Source of the DNA: Sphingomonas sp. Root720
GTDB taxonomy: Bacteria > Pseudomonadota > Alphaproteobacteria > Sphingomonadales > Sphingomonadaceae
DNA: 64,000 bases
Direction: 5' to 3'
Assembly (NCBI RefSeq): GCF_001428605.1
Contig: NZ_LMID01000011.1
Span: 902,721 to 966,720 of the forward strand
A model generated the notes under the pieces. The model worked only from the letters and a program-made list of their open reading frames with translations, was not told the origin of the DNA and searched no databases. Below are positions 44,730-53,935 of the stretch, in pieces (within the stretch, counting starts at the first letter, position 1; each line of letters opens with the position of its first letter). A program made the translations under genes and the position numbers.

Positions 44730-46961
44730 TCAGAAGCTGAAGTCGACCGAGACGCCGTAGGTCAGCGGCGCGCCGGCCAGAAAGGGATAGCCGGGGCCGC
44801 CTTCCTGGGTCAGCGCGAGCGAGACATATTTCTCGTCGAACAGGTTCTTGCCCCACAGCCGGAAGGCGAGATTGTCGTTGGGGGCGAACGTCACCTGGGC
44901 GTTCACCAGGTCGTAGGACGGCTGGTGGAGCAGGTTGTCCGGTTCGAAGTCATAGCCGCTGTTGTGATAATAATCGGCGCTGAGGGTCCAGCGTCCGCCG
45001 GCGCCATCGAAGCCGTAATCGGCGCCGATGTTGAAGGTCGCCCTGGGAGCCAGCGGCGTGCGGTTGCCGTCGGCGACGATGTTGAGCAGCGGCGATACCG
45101 CACCGCCCGTTGGGGAGGGCGGGCCGCTCGGTGCGCAGCGAACGCATAGGCCGGTCGTCGGATCGATACTGCCATAGGACGTATATTTGGAATCGAGCCA
45201 GGTGAAGCCGAAGCGCGCGGTCAGCGCGTCGGAGATCGCCGCCTGCCCGTCCAGTTCGAAACCATGGACGCGCGACCCGTCGGCATTGGACAGCGCCAGC
45301 GATCCGTTCTGGAGCAGCTGCACCTGGGGATCCTGGACGTCGTAGAAAAAGGCGGCGGTGTTCAGCCGGACGCGCCGGTCGAACAGGTCCATCTTGAAGC
45401 CGACCTCATAGGCATCGAGCGTTTCGGGACGCTGCGGCGGCGCCGAAAAGGGGATCAGATTGTAACCTGCCGACTTGTAGCCCCGGCTGAACGACGCATA
45501 GCCCAATATGTCCGGCGTGAACTTGTAGTCGACCGAGGCTCGGAAGGTGACCTTTTCGAAGGTCGTCTTGTCGGACGCGGTGGCGATGGGAATCAGCGGC
45601 GTGCCGGGGTTGAGCACGGCGTTGCGGGTCGCGAGGTTCTGGATGCCGTTGCCGCTGAGTTCGTCGCGCGTGTAGCGGAGGCCGCCGGTCAGGCTGAGCC
45701 CCGGCGCCACCTCATAGGTGGCCTGGCCATAGCCGGCATAGGATTTCACGTGCTGGAAATTCTCGAGGAACAGATGCGCCCCCGGGAAGATCGTTGCGTC
45801 GAACAACAGGCCTGAAAAGTCGTTCGGATAAGCCGTCTTGGTGTCATAGTAGAACAAGCCGAGCAGCCAGTCGAAGCGGCCCCCCGAATGGCCCAGCTGG
45901 AACTCCTGCGTGAACTGTTTCAGGTCCGCGCGCTGGTGGTAGATGAAGTCGGGCAGCGGACCATAGTCGCCATCGCCCTTCGCGCGCTCCTTGTCGCGCG
46001 TATAGGCGGTGATGCTCGTCAGCCTGGCGAAGCCGAAATCCTGTTCGGCGCGCAGCGACGCGCCCCAGAACTGGGCCATCAGGCGGCCGTCGACATCGGA
46101 ATCATGATCGTAGAAATCGTCGAGCGACGGTGTGATCAGGCCCGGCACCGTCCGGGTGCCGCGCGTGAAGCCGGGAAAGCTGTTCCCCTGGCTTCCCGAC
46201 TTCGAATAGGAATAGAAGCCCGACAGCACGAAACGCGTCGTCTCGCCCGGCTCGAACAACAGCTTCGAGCGCGCGGTGAAATCGTCGACGAAGCCGACCC
46301 GGTTGCCCGTCGCGCGATTGGTGCCCCAGCCGTCGCTCTGCCGGGTTCCGCCGACCGACAGGTCCGCCGCGATCTTCTCGCCCAGCGAGCCCGTGACATA
46401 GGCGTCGCCGTGGAACATGTCGAAGCGGCCATAGCCCAGGCTCCCGCGCATGGCGAAATCGTGCGACGGATCGGGCGTGACGATGTTGATGACGCCGCCC
46501 GAGGAGTTGCGCCCGAACAACGTGCCCTGCGGACCCTTCAGCACCTCGACCCGCTCGATATTGTTGAGGGTCAGGAAGCCCGGTGGCAGGCGGGTATAAT
46601 AGATGCCGTCGAGATAGACCGCGACGCTCGATTCGTTGCCGACCGCCGCCGCCGTGCTGCCGATGCCGCGCAGGAAGGGGATGACCGATCCGCCGCCGCC
46701 GGGCTGGATCTGCAGGCCCGGCGTGGTCAGCGTCAGTTCGCCGACGCTGGTGATGCCGCGCGCCTTGAGCGACTCGCCGGTGAAGGCAGTGACCGACAAT
46801 GGCACGTCCTGCAGGTTCTGCGCCCGTTTCTGCGCGGTGACGACGATCTCTTCGATCTGCGGCCCGCTGCTCTCGTCCGGCTGCTGCGCCTGCGCCGGCT
46901 GGTGGATCATTACGCCGGCGCATGCGGACAGCAGCAGCCAGCGGATATCTTTGCTTCGCAT
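44730..46961 (-). CDS. TonB-dependent receptor (3)
   Basis: 743 residues. Signal peptide cut after A25 (AQA/Q), TonB box EIVVTA at 38-43, plug with 'LKGPQGTLFGRNSSGG', barrel end 'YGVSVDFSF'. ATG 46961 follows GGAGAGGGG; the longer upstream frame would hide the signal sequence. Its closest relative in this window is the receptor at 38268. Divergent from the PQQ dehydrogenase, so regulated from the shared 373-base region. Confidence 0.95.
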   Translation of the reverse strand: MRSKDIRWLLLSACAGVMIHQPAQAQQPDESSGPQIEEIVVTAQKRAQNLQDVPLSVTAFTGESLKARGITSVGELTLTTPGLQIQPGGGGSVIPFLRGIGSTAAAVGNESSVAVYLDGIYYTRLPPGFLTLNNIERVEVLKGPQGTLFGRNSSGGVINIVTPDPSHDFAMRGSLGYGRFDMFHGDAYVTGSLGEKIAADLSVGGTRQSDGWGTNRATGNRVGFVDDFTARSKLLFEPGETTRFVLSGFYSYSKSGSQGNSFPGFTRGTRTVPGLITPSLDDFYDHDSDVDGRLMAQFWGASLRAEQDFGFARLTSITAYTRDKERAKGDGDYGPLPDFIYHQRADLKQFTQEFQLGHSGGRFDWLLGLFYYDTKTAYPNDFSGLLFDATIFPGAHLFLENFQHVKSYAGYGQATYEVAPGLSLTGGLRYTRDELSGNGIQNLATRNAVLNPGTPLIPIATASDKTTFEKVTFRASVDYKFTPDILGYASFSRGYKSAGYNLIPFSAPPQRPETLDAYEVGFKMDLFDRRVRLNTAAFFYDVQDPQVQLLQNGSLALSNADGSRVHGFELDGQAAISDALTARFGFTWLDSKYTSYGSIDPTTGLCVRCAPSGPPSPTGGAVSPLLNIVADGNRTPLAPRATFNIGADYGFDGAGGRWTLSADYYHNSGYDFEPDNLLHQPSYDLVNAQVTFAPNDNLAFRLWGKNLFDEKYVSLALTQEGGPGYPFLAGAPLTYGVSVDFSF

Positions 46962-47334
46962 ATCCTTATCCCCTCTCCAAAAGGCACGGCCGTTCTTGGT
47001 GACGGCCATTGTCGTCATCGGTCCCACCGGGATGTGGTGAGCCGACGCTGGATTTATGACTGCAATGAAAGAGGCGGGATGCTCGCGCACCTTTGTGGAA
47101 GCGCGTATAGATTGCGAAAAGCGATCCTAATTCCGAAGGACTTTCGAATTACGATCAAGATTTCACAAAATGGACTTCATAGTAACGTTTCTTAACTGTG
47201 GAAATTTGGCATTTTATTTGCCTATTGGGCCAGGATGACGTTACCGCCATGGCGATGTGGGGCCGGCGATCTATAGCTTCTCTGCAAATATACCAGCGTC
47301 ACGATGGCGCGGGAGCGAATCGGGAGGGGTTGGA
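46962..47334. promoter_or_regulatory. 373-base divergent AT-rich region
   Basis: Noticeably richer in A+T than its surroundings. Contains a TTGGCA-N6-TTGC element at 47206-47221, which matches the sigma-54 -24/-12 consensus, and an imperfect AATT(C)CGAA/TTCGAATT repeat near 47130-47150. No gene is supported here. Confidence 0.4.
47206..47221 (+). promoter_or_regulatory. Candidate sigma-54 (-24/-12) promoter for the PQQ alcohol dehydrogenase
   Basis: TTGGCA, six bases, TTGC, giving the GG-N10-GC spacing required by sigma-54. It is 113 bases upstream of the ATG at 47335. No enhancer-binding regulator is in the window, and sphingomonads may lack RpoN, so this is a weak call. Confidence 0.3.
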
Positions 47335-49419
47335 ATGCGTGCGGCCAAGGCAGTAAAGCAATGTTCGGTCGCGGTGCTCGCCGCCATGACGCTGATATCG
47401 GCCCGGCCCGCCGTGCAGCCGGTCGAGTGGCCCGTCTATGGCCGGACCAACGCCGCGCTGCGCTTCGCGCCGATCGCGCAGATCGATCGGACCAACATCT
47501 CGCGTCTCGGCCTCGCCTGGTATCATGAATTCGACACCGATCGCGGCCAGGAGGCGACGCCGATCATGGTCGGCGGGGTGCTGTATGTCAGCTCGGCCTG
47601 GTCCAAGGTCTTCGCCTTCGATGCCCGCACCGGACGGCAGCTCTGGTCGTTCGATCCCGAAGTGCCGAAGCCCACTCTCGCCAAGAGTTGCTGTGACGCG
47701 ATCAATCGCGGCGTGTCCGTGGCGAACGGGCGCGTCTTCGTCGCCACGCTCGACGGGCGGCTGATCGCGCTCGACGCGAAGACCGGGCACAGGCTCTGGT
47801 CGACGCTGACGGTCGATCCGTCGAAGCCCTATACGATCACCGGCGCGACCGAGGTCGCGGGCGACCTGGTGCTGATCGGCAACGGCGGTGCCGAATTCGG
47901 CGTGCGTGGCTATATCTCGGCCTATCATGTCGCGACCGGCCAACTCGCCTGGCGCTTCTACACGGTCCCGCATCCGGACGGGAAGCCGGACGGCCAGCCC
48001 TCCGACAAGCCTTTGCGCGAACTGGCCGGGCCCACCTGGTTCGGCAAGGGCTGGCGCGAGGCCGGCGGGGGCGGAACCGTCTGGGATTCGATGGCCTACG
48101 ACCCGGAAAGCGGCGTGCTTTACTTCGGCGTCGGCAATGGCGGCCCCTATGACTGGAACATCCGCTCCGACGGCAAGGGCGACAATCTCTTCCTGTCGTC
48201 GATCGTCGCGGTGAAGGCGGCGACGGGCGAATATCTGTGGCACTACCAGACCACGCCCGGCGACAGCTGGGACTATACCGCGACCCAGCACATCATGCTG
48301 CTCGACGCCGAATGGCGCGGCCGGCCGCGCAAGCTGTTGCTGCAGGCACCGAAGAACGGCTTCTTCTACGTCCTGGACCGTACGACCGGCGAGCTTCTGT
48401 CGGCCGAGCCCTATGCCGAGGTCACCTGGGCGAAGGGGATCGATCCGAAGACCGGCCGGCCGATCATGGCCCCCGGCGCGCATTACCAGGACAAGCCCTT
48501 CCTGCAGTCGCCCTCGGGGCTTGGCGCGCACAGCTGGCATCCGATGGCCTACAGCCCGCAGAGCCGCCTGGTGTACATACCGACTCAGGTGATGGCGCAG
48601 TATTTCGCCCGCGATCCCGCCTTCACCTATCGCCCCGGCCATATGAACGTCGGCATCGATACGCGTACCCTGGCGGTGCCCGACGATCCCGCCGAACTCG
48701 CCCGGATGAAGGCGTCGGTCTATGGCGAACTGATCGCCTGGGATCCCTTCGCGGGAACGGTGCGCTGGCGCGCGAAGCATCCGTTCTTCGTCAATGGCGG
48801 CGTGCTGGCGACCGCGGGCGGGCTGGTCTTCCAGGGAACCGGGGAGGGGACGCTGAAGGCTTATGACGCCACCAGCGGTGCCACGCTCTGGTCCTATCCC
48901 ACCGTCAACGGCATCGTCGCGCCGCCGATCAGCTACGCGATCGACCGGCGGCAATATGTCGCGGTGATGGTGGGCTATGGCGGGCCAAGCGCGATGTACG
49001 GCACCATCGTTCCCTACCGGCCGCGCCTGCCCGGTCGCTTGATGGTGTTCGCGATCGACGGCAAGGCGAAGGCGAAGCCCTACGACATCCCGCAACCCGC
49101 CCCGGTCGACCTGACCGGGGTTGTCACGAGCGGCGATCCGGTGCGTGGCCTGGCTGCCTATAACGACACCTGCCTGGTCTGCCACGGCTTCAGCGCGCGC
49201 GGACGCTTCACCGCGGACCTGCGCCGCTCGCAGATCGTCAAGGATCCGGACAGCTTCCGGGCGGTCGTGCTCGACGGGGCGTTCAAGGATCTGGGGATGG
49301 TCGGCTTCGGCCGATATATCCGCCCCGAGGGCGCCGAGGACATCCGGGCCTATCTGATCCAGGAGGCGCGCAAACTGGCCGATCGCGGCGACCCCGACAT
49401 CTGGGAAGCGCCGCGCTGA
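47335..49419 (+). CDS. PQQ-dependent quinohaemoprotein alcohol dehydrogenase (type II, with C-terminal cytochrome c)
   Basis: 694 residues. N-terminal signal, eight-bladed PQQ propeller with the vicinal disulfide C119-C120, and 'PGDSWDYT' carrying the catalytic aspartate region. The C-terminal cytochrome c domain has haem motif C613-LV-C616-H and a Met655 candidate axial ligand. Oxidises a primary or secondary alcohol in the periplasm, passing electrons to the respiratory chain. GGGAGGGG precedes ATG 47335. Next to an aldehyde dehydrogenase that could take its product. PQQ biosynthesis genes are not in the window. Confidence 0.93.
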   Translation: MRAAKAVKQCSVAVLAAMTLISARPAVQPVEWPVYGRTNAALRFAPIAQIDRTNISRLGLAWYHEFDTDRGQEATPIMVGGVLYVSSAWSKVFAFDARTGRQLWSFDPEVPKPTLAKSCCDAINRGVSVANGRVFVATLDGRLIALDAKTGHRLWSTLTVDPSKPYTITGATEVAGDLVLIGNGGAEFGVRGYISAYHVATGQLAWRFYTVPHPDGKPDGQPSDKPLRELAGPTWFGKGWREAGGGGTVWDSMAYDPESGVLYFGVGNGGPYDWNIRSDGKGDNLFLSSIVAVKAATGEYLWHYQTTPGDSWDYTATQHIMLLDAEWRGRPRKLLLQAPKNGFFYVLDRTTGELLSAEPYAEVTWAKGIDPKTGRPIMAPGAHYQDKPFLQSPSGLGAHSWHPMAYSPQSRLVYIPTQVMAQYFARDPAFTYRPGHMNVGIDTRTLAVPDDPAELARMKASVYGELIAWDPFAGTVRWRAKHPFFVNGGVLATAGGLVFQGTGEGTLKAYDATSGATLWSYPTVNGIVAPPISYAIDRRQYVAVMVGYGGPSAMYGTIVPYRPRLPGRLMVFAIDGKAKAKPYDIPQPAPVDLTGVVTSGDPVRGLAAYNDTCLVCHGFSARGRFTADLRRSQIVKDPDSFRAVVLDGAFKDLGMVGFGRYIRPEGAEDIRAYLIQEARKLADRGDPDIWEAPR

Positions 49420-49434
49420 TCCTGCCACGCCCAT

Positions 49435-49466
49435 AAAAACCCCATCCGCCGGAAGGGCGGACGGGG
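49435..49466 (-). terminator. Intrinsic terminator of the aldehyde dehydrogenase gene
   Basis: CCCCATCCGCC (49440-49450) pairs with GGCGGACGGGG (49456-49466) with one A-C mismatch. On the minus strand a T run (49435-49439 complement) follows the stem. It sits between two convergent genes. Confidence 0.75.
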
Positions 49467-49494
49467 CAGGCTGGCTTCGCGGAGGAAGAGCCGG

Positions 49495-50988
49495 TCAGTC
49501 GATATTGATCCACACCGACTTGACGTTGAGATATTCGTCGAGATGGTGCTTGCCGCTCTCCGAGCCGTAGCCGCTCATCTTGTAGCCGCCGAACGGTACC
49601 GCCGGATCCATCGCCTGATAGCAATTGACCCACACCGATCCCGCGCGGATCAGCCCGGCCAGCTTGTGCGCCTTCTTCACGTCGCGGGTCCATACGCCGC
49701 TGCCCAGGCCGAACACGGTGTTGTTCGCGCGCTTCACGACCTCCTCGACATCGTCGAACGGGATCGCGGAGATGACCGGGCCGAAAATCTCCTCGCGGGC
49801 GATCGTCATGTCGTCGTCGACATCGGCGAACAGCGTCGGCGGCACGAAATAGCCTTTGGCCAGGTCCCCGTCGGTGAGCCGGCTGCCGCCCGCGACCGCG
49901 CGTGCGCCTTCCCTGGCGCCCGCTTCGAGATAGCCGGTCACGCGCTCCAGTTGCCCCTGCGAGACCAGCGGACCGATCATGGTGGAGGGGTCGAGGCTGT
50001 TGCCGACGCGCAGCGACTTCGCGAAGGCTCCGACCTTCTCGACGAACTCGTCGTAGATCTGGCGTTCGACGAACAGGCGGCTGCCCGCGCTGCACACCTG
50101 GCCCGAATTGGCGAAGACGGCCATGGCCGCGCCGGGCACCGCCGCGTCGAGGTCCGCGTCTGCGAAGACGATGTCGGGCGACTTGCCGCCGAGCTCGAGC
50201 GTGAGCCGCTTGAGATTGCCGGCCGAGGCCTGGACGATCCGCTGCCCGGTCTCGCACGATCCGGTGAACGCGACCTTGTCTACGTCGAGATGCGCGGCGA
50301 GGGCCGCGCCCGCCGTCTCGCCGAAGCCGGTCAGGATGTTGACGACGCCTGGCGGCACGCCTGCTTCCAGGCAGAGCTCGCCGAGGCGCAGCGCGCTGAG
50401 CGATGCCTGCTCCGCCGGCTTCAGCACCAGCGTGCAGCCGGTGGCGAGCGCGGGCGCGATCTTCCACGTGGCGTTGAACACCGGGCCGTTCCACGGCACG
50501 ATCCCGCCGACGACGCCGACCGGCTCGCGCATCGTGTAGGACAGGATGTTGCCCGGAACCGAATTGGGCAGCGTTTCGCCCTGGATTCCCGTCGCCATGC
50601 CGGCGCAGAAGCGGAAGGTGTCGACGACCAGCCGCTGCAGGAAGGGGAGGGCGGCGATCGGCGAGCCCATGTCGATGGCGTCGAGCAGGAACAGCTCCTC
50701 GAAATTCGCCTCGATCAGGTCGGCGAGCTTGAGAATGACGCGCTGTCGCTCGGCCGGCTTGAACCTGCTCCACGGGCCTTCGAAGGCGCGCCGGGCGGCG
50801 GCGACCGCCAGATCGACATCCTCCCTGCCGCCCTCGGCGACCGGATCGAGCGCTTCGCCGGTCGAGGGATTGAAGGAGCCGAAGCTCTTGCCCGATAGGG
50901 CCTCCACCCATTTCCCGTCGATCAGCAGCTTCTTCGGCTTGCCGTTCAGAAAGGCGGGGCGGGTCTGGATAGGATTATGTTGGTTCAT
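49495..50988 (-). CDS. NAD(P)-dependent aldehyde dehydrogenase
   Basis: 497 residues. Catalytic C299 in 'NSGQVCSAGSRLF', general base E265 in 'LELGGKSP', and N167 in the oxyanion-hole 'PWNGPV'. Length and motifs fit a broad-specificity ALDH. AGGAG precedes ATG 50988. Likely oxidises the aldehyde formed by the PQQ dehydrogenase encoded on the opposite strand. Confidence 0.93.
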   Translation of the reverse strand: MNQHNPIQTRPAFLNGKPKKLLIDGKWVEALSGKSFGSFNPSTGEALDPVAEGGREDVDLAVAAARRAFEGPWSRFKPAERQRVILKLADLIEANFEELFLLDAIDMGSPIAALPFLQRLVVDTFRFCAGMATGIQGETLPNSVPGNILSYTMREPVGVVGGIVPWNGPVFNATWKIAPALATGCTLVLKPAEQASLSALRLGELCLEAGVPPGVVNILTGFGETAGAALAAHLDVDKVAFTGSCETGQRIVQASAGNLKRLTLELGGKSPDIVFADADLDAAVPGAAMAVFANSGQVCSAGSRLFVERQIYDEFVEKVGAFAKSLRVGNSLDPSTMIGPLVSQGQLERVTGYLEAGAREGARAVAGGSRLTDGDLAKGYFVPPTLFADVDDDMTIAREEIFGPVISAIPFDDVEEVVKRANNTVFGLGSGVWTRDVKKAHKLAGLIRAGSVWVNCYQAMDPAVPFGGYKMSGYGSESGKHHLDEYLNVKSVWINID

Positions 50989-51312
50989 CGAATTCTCCTA
51001 AATGTCGGAGATCCGCACGCTTCTCGTGGTGGCGCGGTGCCCGGCGCCGCCCGACGCGCCCCGACAGTCGAGGGCGGATCATGGCGCCGAAACAAGGTGG
51101 GATCGTCGACCGGGCCATAGTCCCGCACGGGCGGGGGCGGGGCCAGTTCCGAGTCTTTTCAGATGCGACTAATGCTTTCCCGATTGGACTGTGACCGGTC
51201 GGTACGGGGTCGTTCGATCCTTCCGGCATGGTCGGGGATCGTCCGGATCATGGTTCGGCGATCGAGCTGTCGGGTAGAGATAAGGCGATGAGCGCCGGTC
51301 GCGATGCGACCG
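50989..51312. other. 324-base gap without a clear element
   Basis: Lies between the ALDH start and the MFS stop. It must contain the ALDH promoter, but no matching -35/-10 pair or repeat stands out. No supported gene. Confidence 0.4.
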
Positions 51313-52533
51313 TTACCGGAGCGAGCGGCTCGTCAGCAGGGCACCGCCGCTTCCCGCGAGCGCCAGCAGCAGGAAGGCGAACAACAGGCCGTAGCCGTCG
51401 TGCGACTGGTCGAACAGCGTGAGGGCGAGGGCCGGCGCGAGGATCGCGGGAACGGTGTTCGCCGCGTTCATGATCCCCAGGTCGCGTCCGCGGTGCCGGT
51501 CCGACGGCAGGATCTGCGCGACCAGGGCGATGTCGATCGTCAGGAAGCTGCCGAGGCCGGCCACGAAGACGGTATAGCCGAACAGGGCAGTGACCCAGTC
51601 GCTGCGGATGAGAAGCGCCGACAGGCCGACCATCATCAAGGCGACGGCGCCGAGAAGAAAGGGTCTTCTTCGGCCGGATCGATCCGACCAGCGGCCCGCG
51701 CCGATCGACGTCACGGCGCCGACGAACGTGGCTATGACGATGATCCCCGCAAAGCCGGTCTGCGCCGATATGTCCGACGGCCCGTCGCCACGAAAGACCT
51801 CGTCCTTGAGATAGAAAAGGAAATAGCTGGTCATCACATTGCCCGAAAGCTGGACAAGGCATTTGGCCACCCACAGGCTGAAGAAGGCGCGCCAGCCGCG
51901 CTGGGGCAGCGGACCGCCGCGTCTATGCGGATCATCGGACGTATCGACGTCGCGCCAGTGGCCGAGCGCCGCGATCAGCAGCGGCAGGACCAGTGCCGCG
52001 GTGAGCATGGTGACCGCGATCAGCCGGGCGCCGTCGGTCGCGAACAAGGGCAGGCCCACCAGGCCCGAGGCAAGCGTGCCCGCGGGAAGCGCCAGATTGG
52101 CGAGCCCCGACACCCGCCCTTTCAAATGGTCCGGCACCTTGTCCGCCAGCAGCGCGCCCAGCGGCCCGAAGAACATGTTGAAGAAGAGCTGGAAGAGCAT
52201 CAGGCCGATGCCGAGCACGACGGCCTCGGAGGCGGTCGCGATGACGGCGTAGGACAACCATGTTCCGGCCAGGCCGGCCCAAAGCCAGGGCATGCGCGTG
52301 CCGATGCGGGCGCGGGTCCAGTCGCTGGCCATGCCTGCCGCGACATTGGCGATGGTGGCGACCAGCACGCCGGCGAGGAGGGCCTCGCTCAGCAGCGTCA
52401 CCTTGGCCTCGCCCGCCAGCGCCTCGGCGCGCAGCGGCAATATGATCGTCAGCAGCGGCAGGAAGGCGATATAGGCGCCGGCATTGGCGAGCGGATAGAG
52501 CCAGAGGAACCGGCGCTGGCCCGGGTCAGTCAT
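51313..52533 (-). CDS. MFS transporter in the beta-glucoside locus
   Basis: 406 residues, about 12 membrane segments. The 'AAGMASDWTRARIGTRMPWLWAG' loop resembles sugar- and GPH-type carriers. Start ATG 52533 overlaps the LacI gene end by eight bases, so the two are cotranscribed. It probably imports a glucoside or sugar regulated by LacI. Confidence 0.85.
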   Translation of the reverse strand: MTDPGQRRFLWLYPLANAGAYIAFLPLLTIILPLRAEALAGEAKVTLLSEALLAGVLVATIANVAAGMASDWTRARIGTRMPWLWAGLAGTWLSYAVIATASEAVVLGIGLMLFQLFFNMFFGPLGALLADKVPDHLKGRVSGLANLALPAGTLASGLVGLPLFATDGARLIAVTMLTAALVLPLLIAALGHWRDVDTSDDPHRRGGPLPQRGWRAFFSLWVAKCLVQLSGNVMTSYFLFYLKDEVFRGDGPSDISAQTGFAGIIVIATFVGAVTSIGAGRWSDRSGRRRPFLLGAVALMMVGLSALLIRSDWVTALFGYTVFVAGLGSFLTIDIALVAQILPSDRHRGRDLGIMNAANTVPAILAPALALTLFDQSHDGYGLLFAFLLLALAGSGGALLTSRSLR

Positions 52534-53572
52534 GCGGGGGCGCGGTGGAGCCCCGCACGACGAACTCGAAGGGGAGGATCTGGGAATCCGCACCGGAGTC
52601 GGACGATCCCTGCTCTCCGATCAGAAGCGACGCCGCGCGCTCGGCCATCGCCGCGGTCGGCTGGCGGACCGCTGTCAGCGGCGGAAGGCTGAAGCTGATC
52701 GGCGGGGTGTCGTCGAAGCTGATGATCGACAGGTCCGACGGGACGGCCAGGCCGGCATCCTGGGCACGGTGCAGCACGGCCAAGGCCTGTTCGTCGCTGC
52801 TGGCGATGATCGCGCTGGGCCTCTGTTCCAGCGCCAGCAGCGCATCCGCGGCGGCGAGCCCCGATTCGAAACTGAACTCGCCCTGCCGGATCCAGCGTTC
52901 GTCGATCGCGGCACCCGCGGCCGCCATTCCCGATCGAAATCCTGCGAGTCGTTCAGCGCTGACGGCATAGTCGGGGCTACCCGTCAGAAAGCCGATGCGG
53001 CGATGGCCGAGGTCGATCAGGTGCCGCGTCGCAACGGCGGCCGCCTCCTTCTCGTCCATCATCACACGGAATCCCCGCGCATCGCCGTCGCCGGGGCTCA
53101 TCCGCGCGAAGCGCACGCCGCGGCGCTCCAGCTGGTCGAGGATCCTGACGTCCTGCGAATGCGGCGGGGTCAGGATCACGCCGTCGGGTCGCAGCGAGGA
53201 AATGACCGCGTCGATCCTGGCATGCAAGCCACTCGAATGGCCGTCGAGCAGTTCGATCAGCAGATGATAGCCGTCGCGCTCGCAGCGCGGCATCGCCCCG
53301 AGCAGCATCTGCGCGACCCAGTCGCTGCCCCGGCCCGCGCGCCACTTCTCGAGCGTGGGTTCGCGGTCGTTGAACGCGACCAGCAGATAGGATTTCGATC
53401 CGCCCATGCGGCGCGCGGCGATGTTGGGAACATAGCCGAGCTTCTCGACGGCGGCCCGCACCCGCTCGCGCAGCGCGTCGGTGACGTTGGGGCCGTTGTT
53501 GATGACGCGCGACACGGTCTGCAACGAAACGCCGGCTTCCTCGGCGACGTGCCTGATCGTTACTGATCGCAT
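52526..53572 (-). CDS. LacI-family transcriptional regulator
   Basis: 348 residues. The N-terminal HTH 'VTIRHVAEEAGVSLQTVSRV' and hinge at 3-50 are followed by a periplasmic-binding-protein-like sensor domain ending in the 'IISFDDTPP' and 'TAVRQPTAAMAERAA' blocks. ATG 53572 is used. Divergent from a TonB receptor; an AACGTT-centred palindrome lies between. It likely responds to a beta-glucoside or its hydrolysis product. Confidence 0.93.
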   Translation of the reverse strand: MRSVTIRHVAEEAGVSLQTVSRVINNGPNVTDALRERVRAAVEKLGYVPNIAARRMGGSKSYLLVAFNDREPTLEKWRAGRGSDWVAQMLLGAMPRCERDGYHLLIELLDGHSSGLHARIDAVISSLRPDGVILTPPHSQDVRILDQLERRGVRFARMSPGDGDARGFRVMMDEKEAAAVATRHLIDLGHRRIGFLTGSPDYAVSAERLAGFRSGMAAAGAAIDERWIRQGEFSFESGLAAADALLALEQRPSAIIASSDEQALAVLHRAQDAGLAVPSDLSIISFDDTPPISFSLPPLTAVRQPTAAMAERAASLLIGEQGSSDSGADSQILPFEFVVRGSTAPPHD

Positions 53573-53935
53573 CTGCACCCCCGGGTACGCGGCTGGCTCC
53601 AGCCAGATCTCCGCGCGGTCTATCCGACGATATCGGCCGAACTGCAATCCCAAACTGGACCGATATTTATTGTTGTGAACGTTCTTAATTTCTGCTTAAA
53701 GGCGATTCATACGAGGTCAGGGAGCCTCGACGCGAGAGAGGAATGCTCATGGAAAGCACGGCCTAGACGCGCACCGCGCGGTTACATGGTATCAGTAGAG
53801 AATTATCGCCTTGATCGTCGTGCCATCGTGCATGGGCGAGCGATTTCTGCTGCCATTCATTTTAGAAATCATCGGATCATCTATAGTTCCGACAATAATG
53901 ATTGCGCCGCCGGCGTGCGGCCATGGGAGATTCTT
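53573..53935. promoter_or_regulatory. 363-base divergent region with candidate LacI operator
   Basis: GAACGTTC at 53677-53684 is a perfect palindrome centred on CG, the core of LacI/GalR-type operators. The surroundings are A+T rich, as expected for a regulated promoter pair. No gene in it. Confidence 0.55.
53677..53684. promoter_or_regulatory. Palindrome, candidate LacI-family operator
   Basis: GAACGTTC within TTGTGAACGTTCTTAA. LacI-family sites are usually 14-16 bases with this central CG, and only the core is symmetric here. About 105 bases upstream of the LacI gene and 252 upstream of the TonB receptor. Confidence 0.5.

Noticed and set aside
47299..49434. ~700-codon antisense frame over the PQQ dehydrogenase
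   Set aside because: The sense strand shows the vicinal cysteines, PQQ propeller and CLVCH haem site; the antisense is a low-complexity Arg/Asp shadow.
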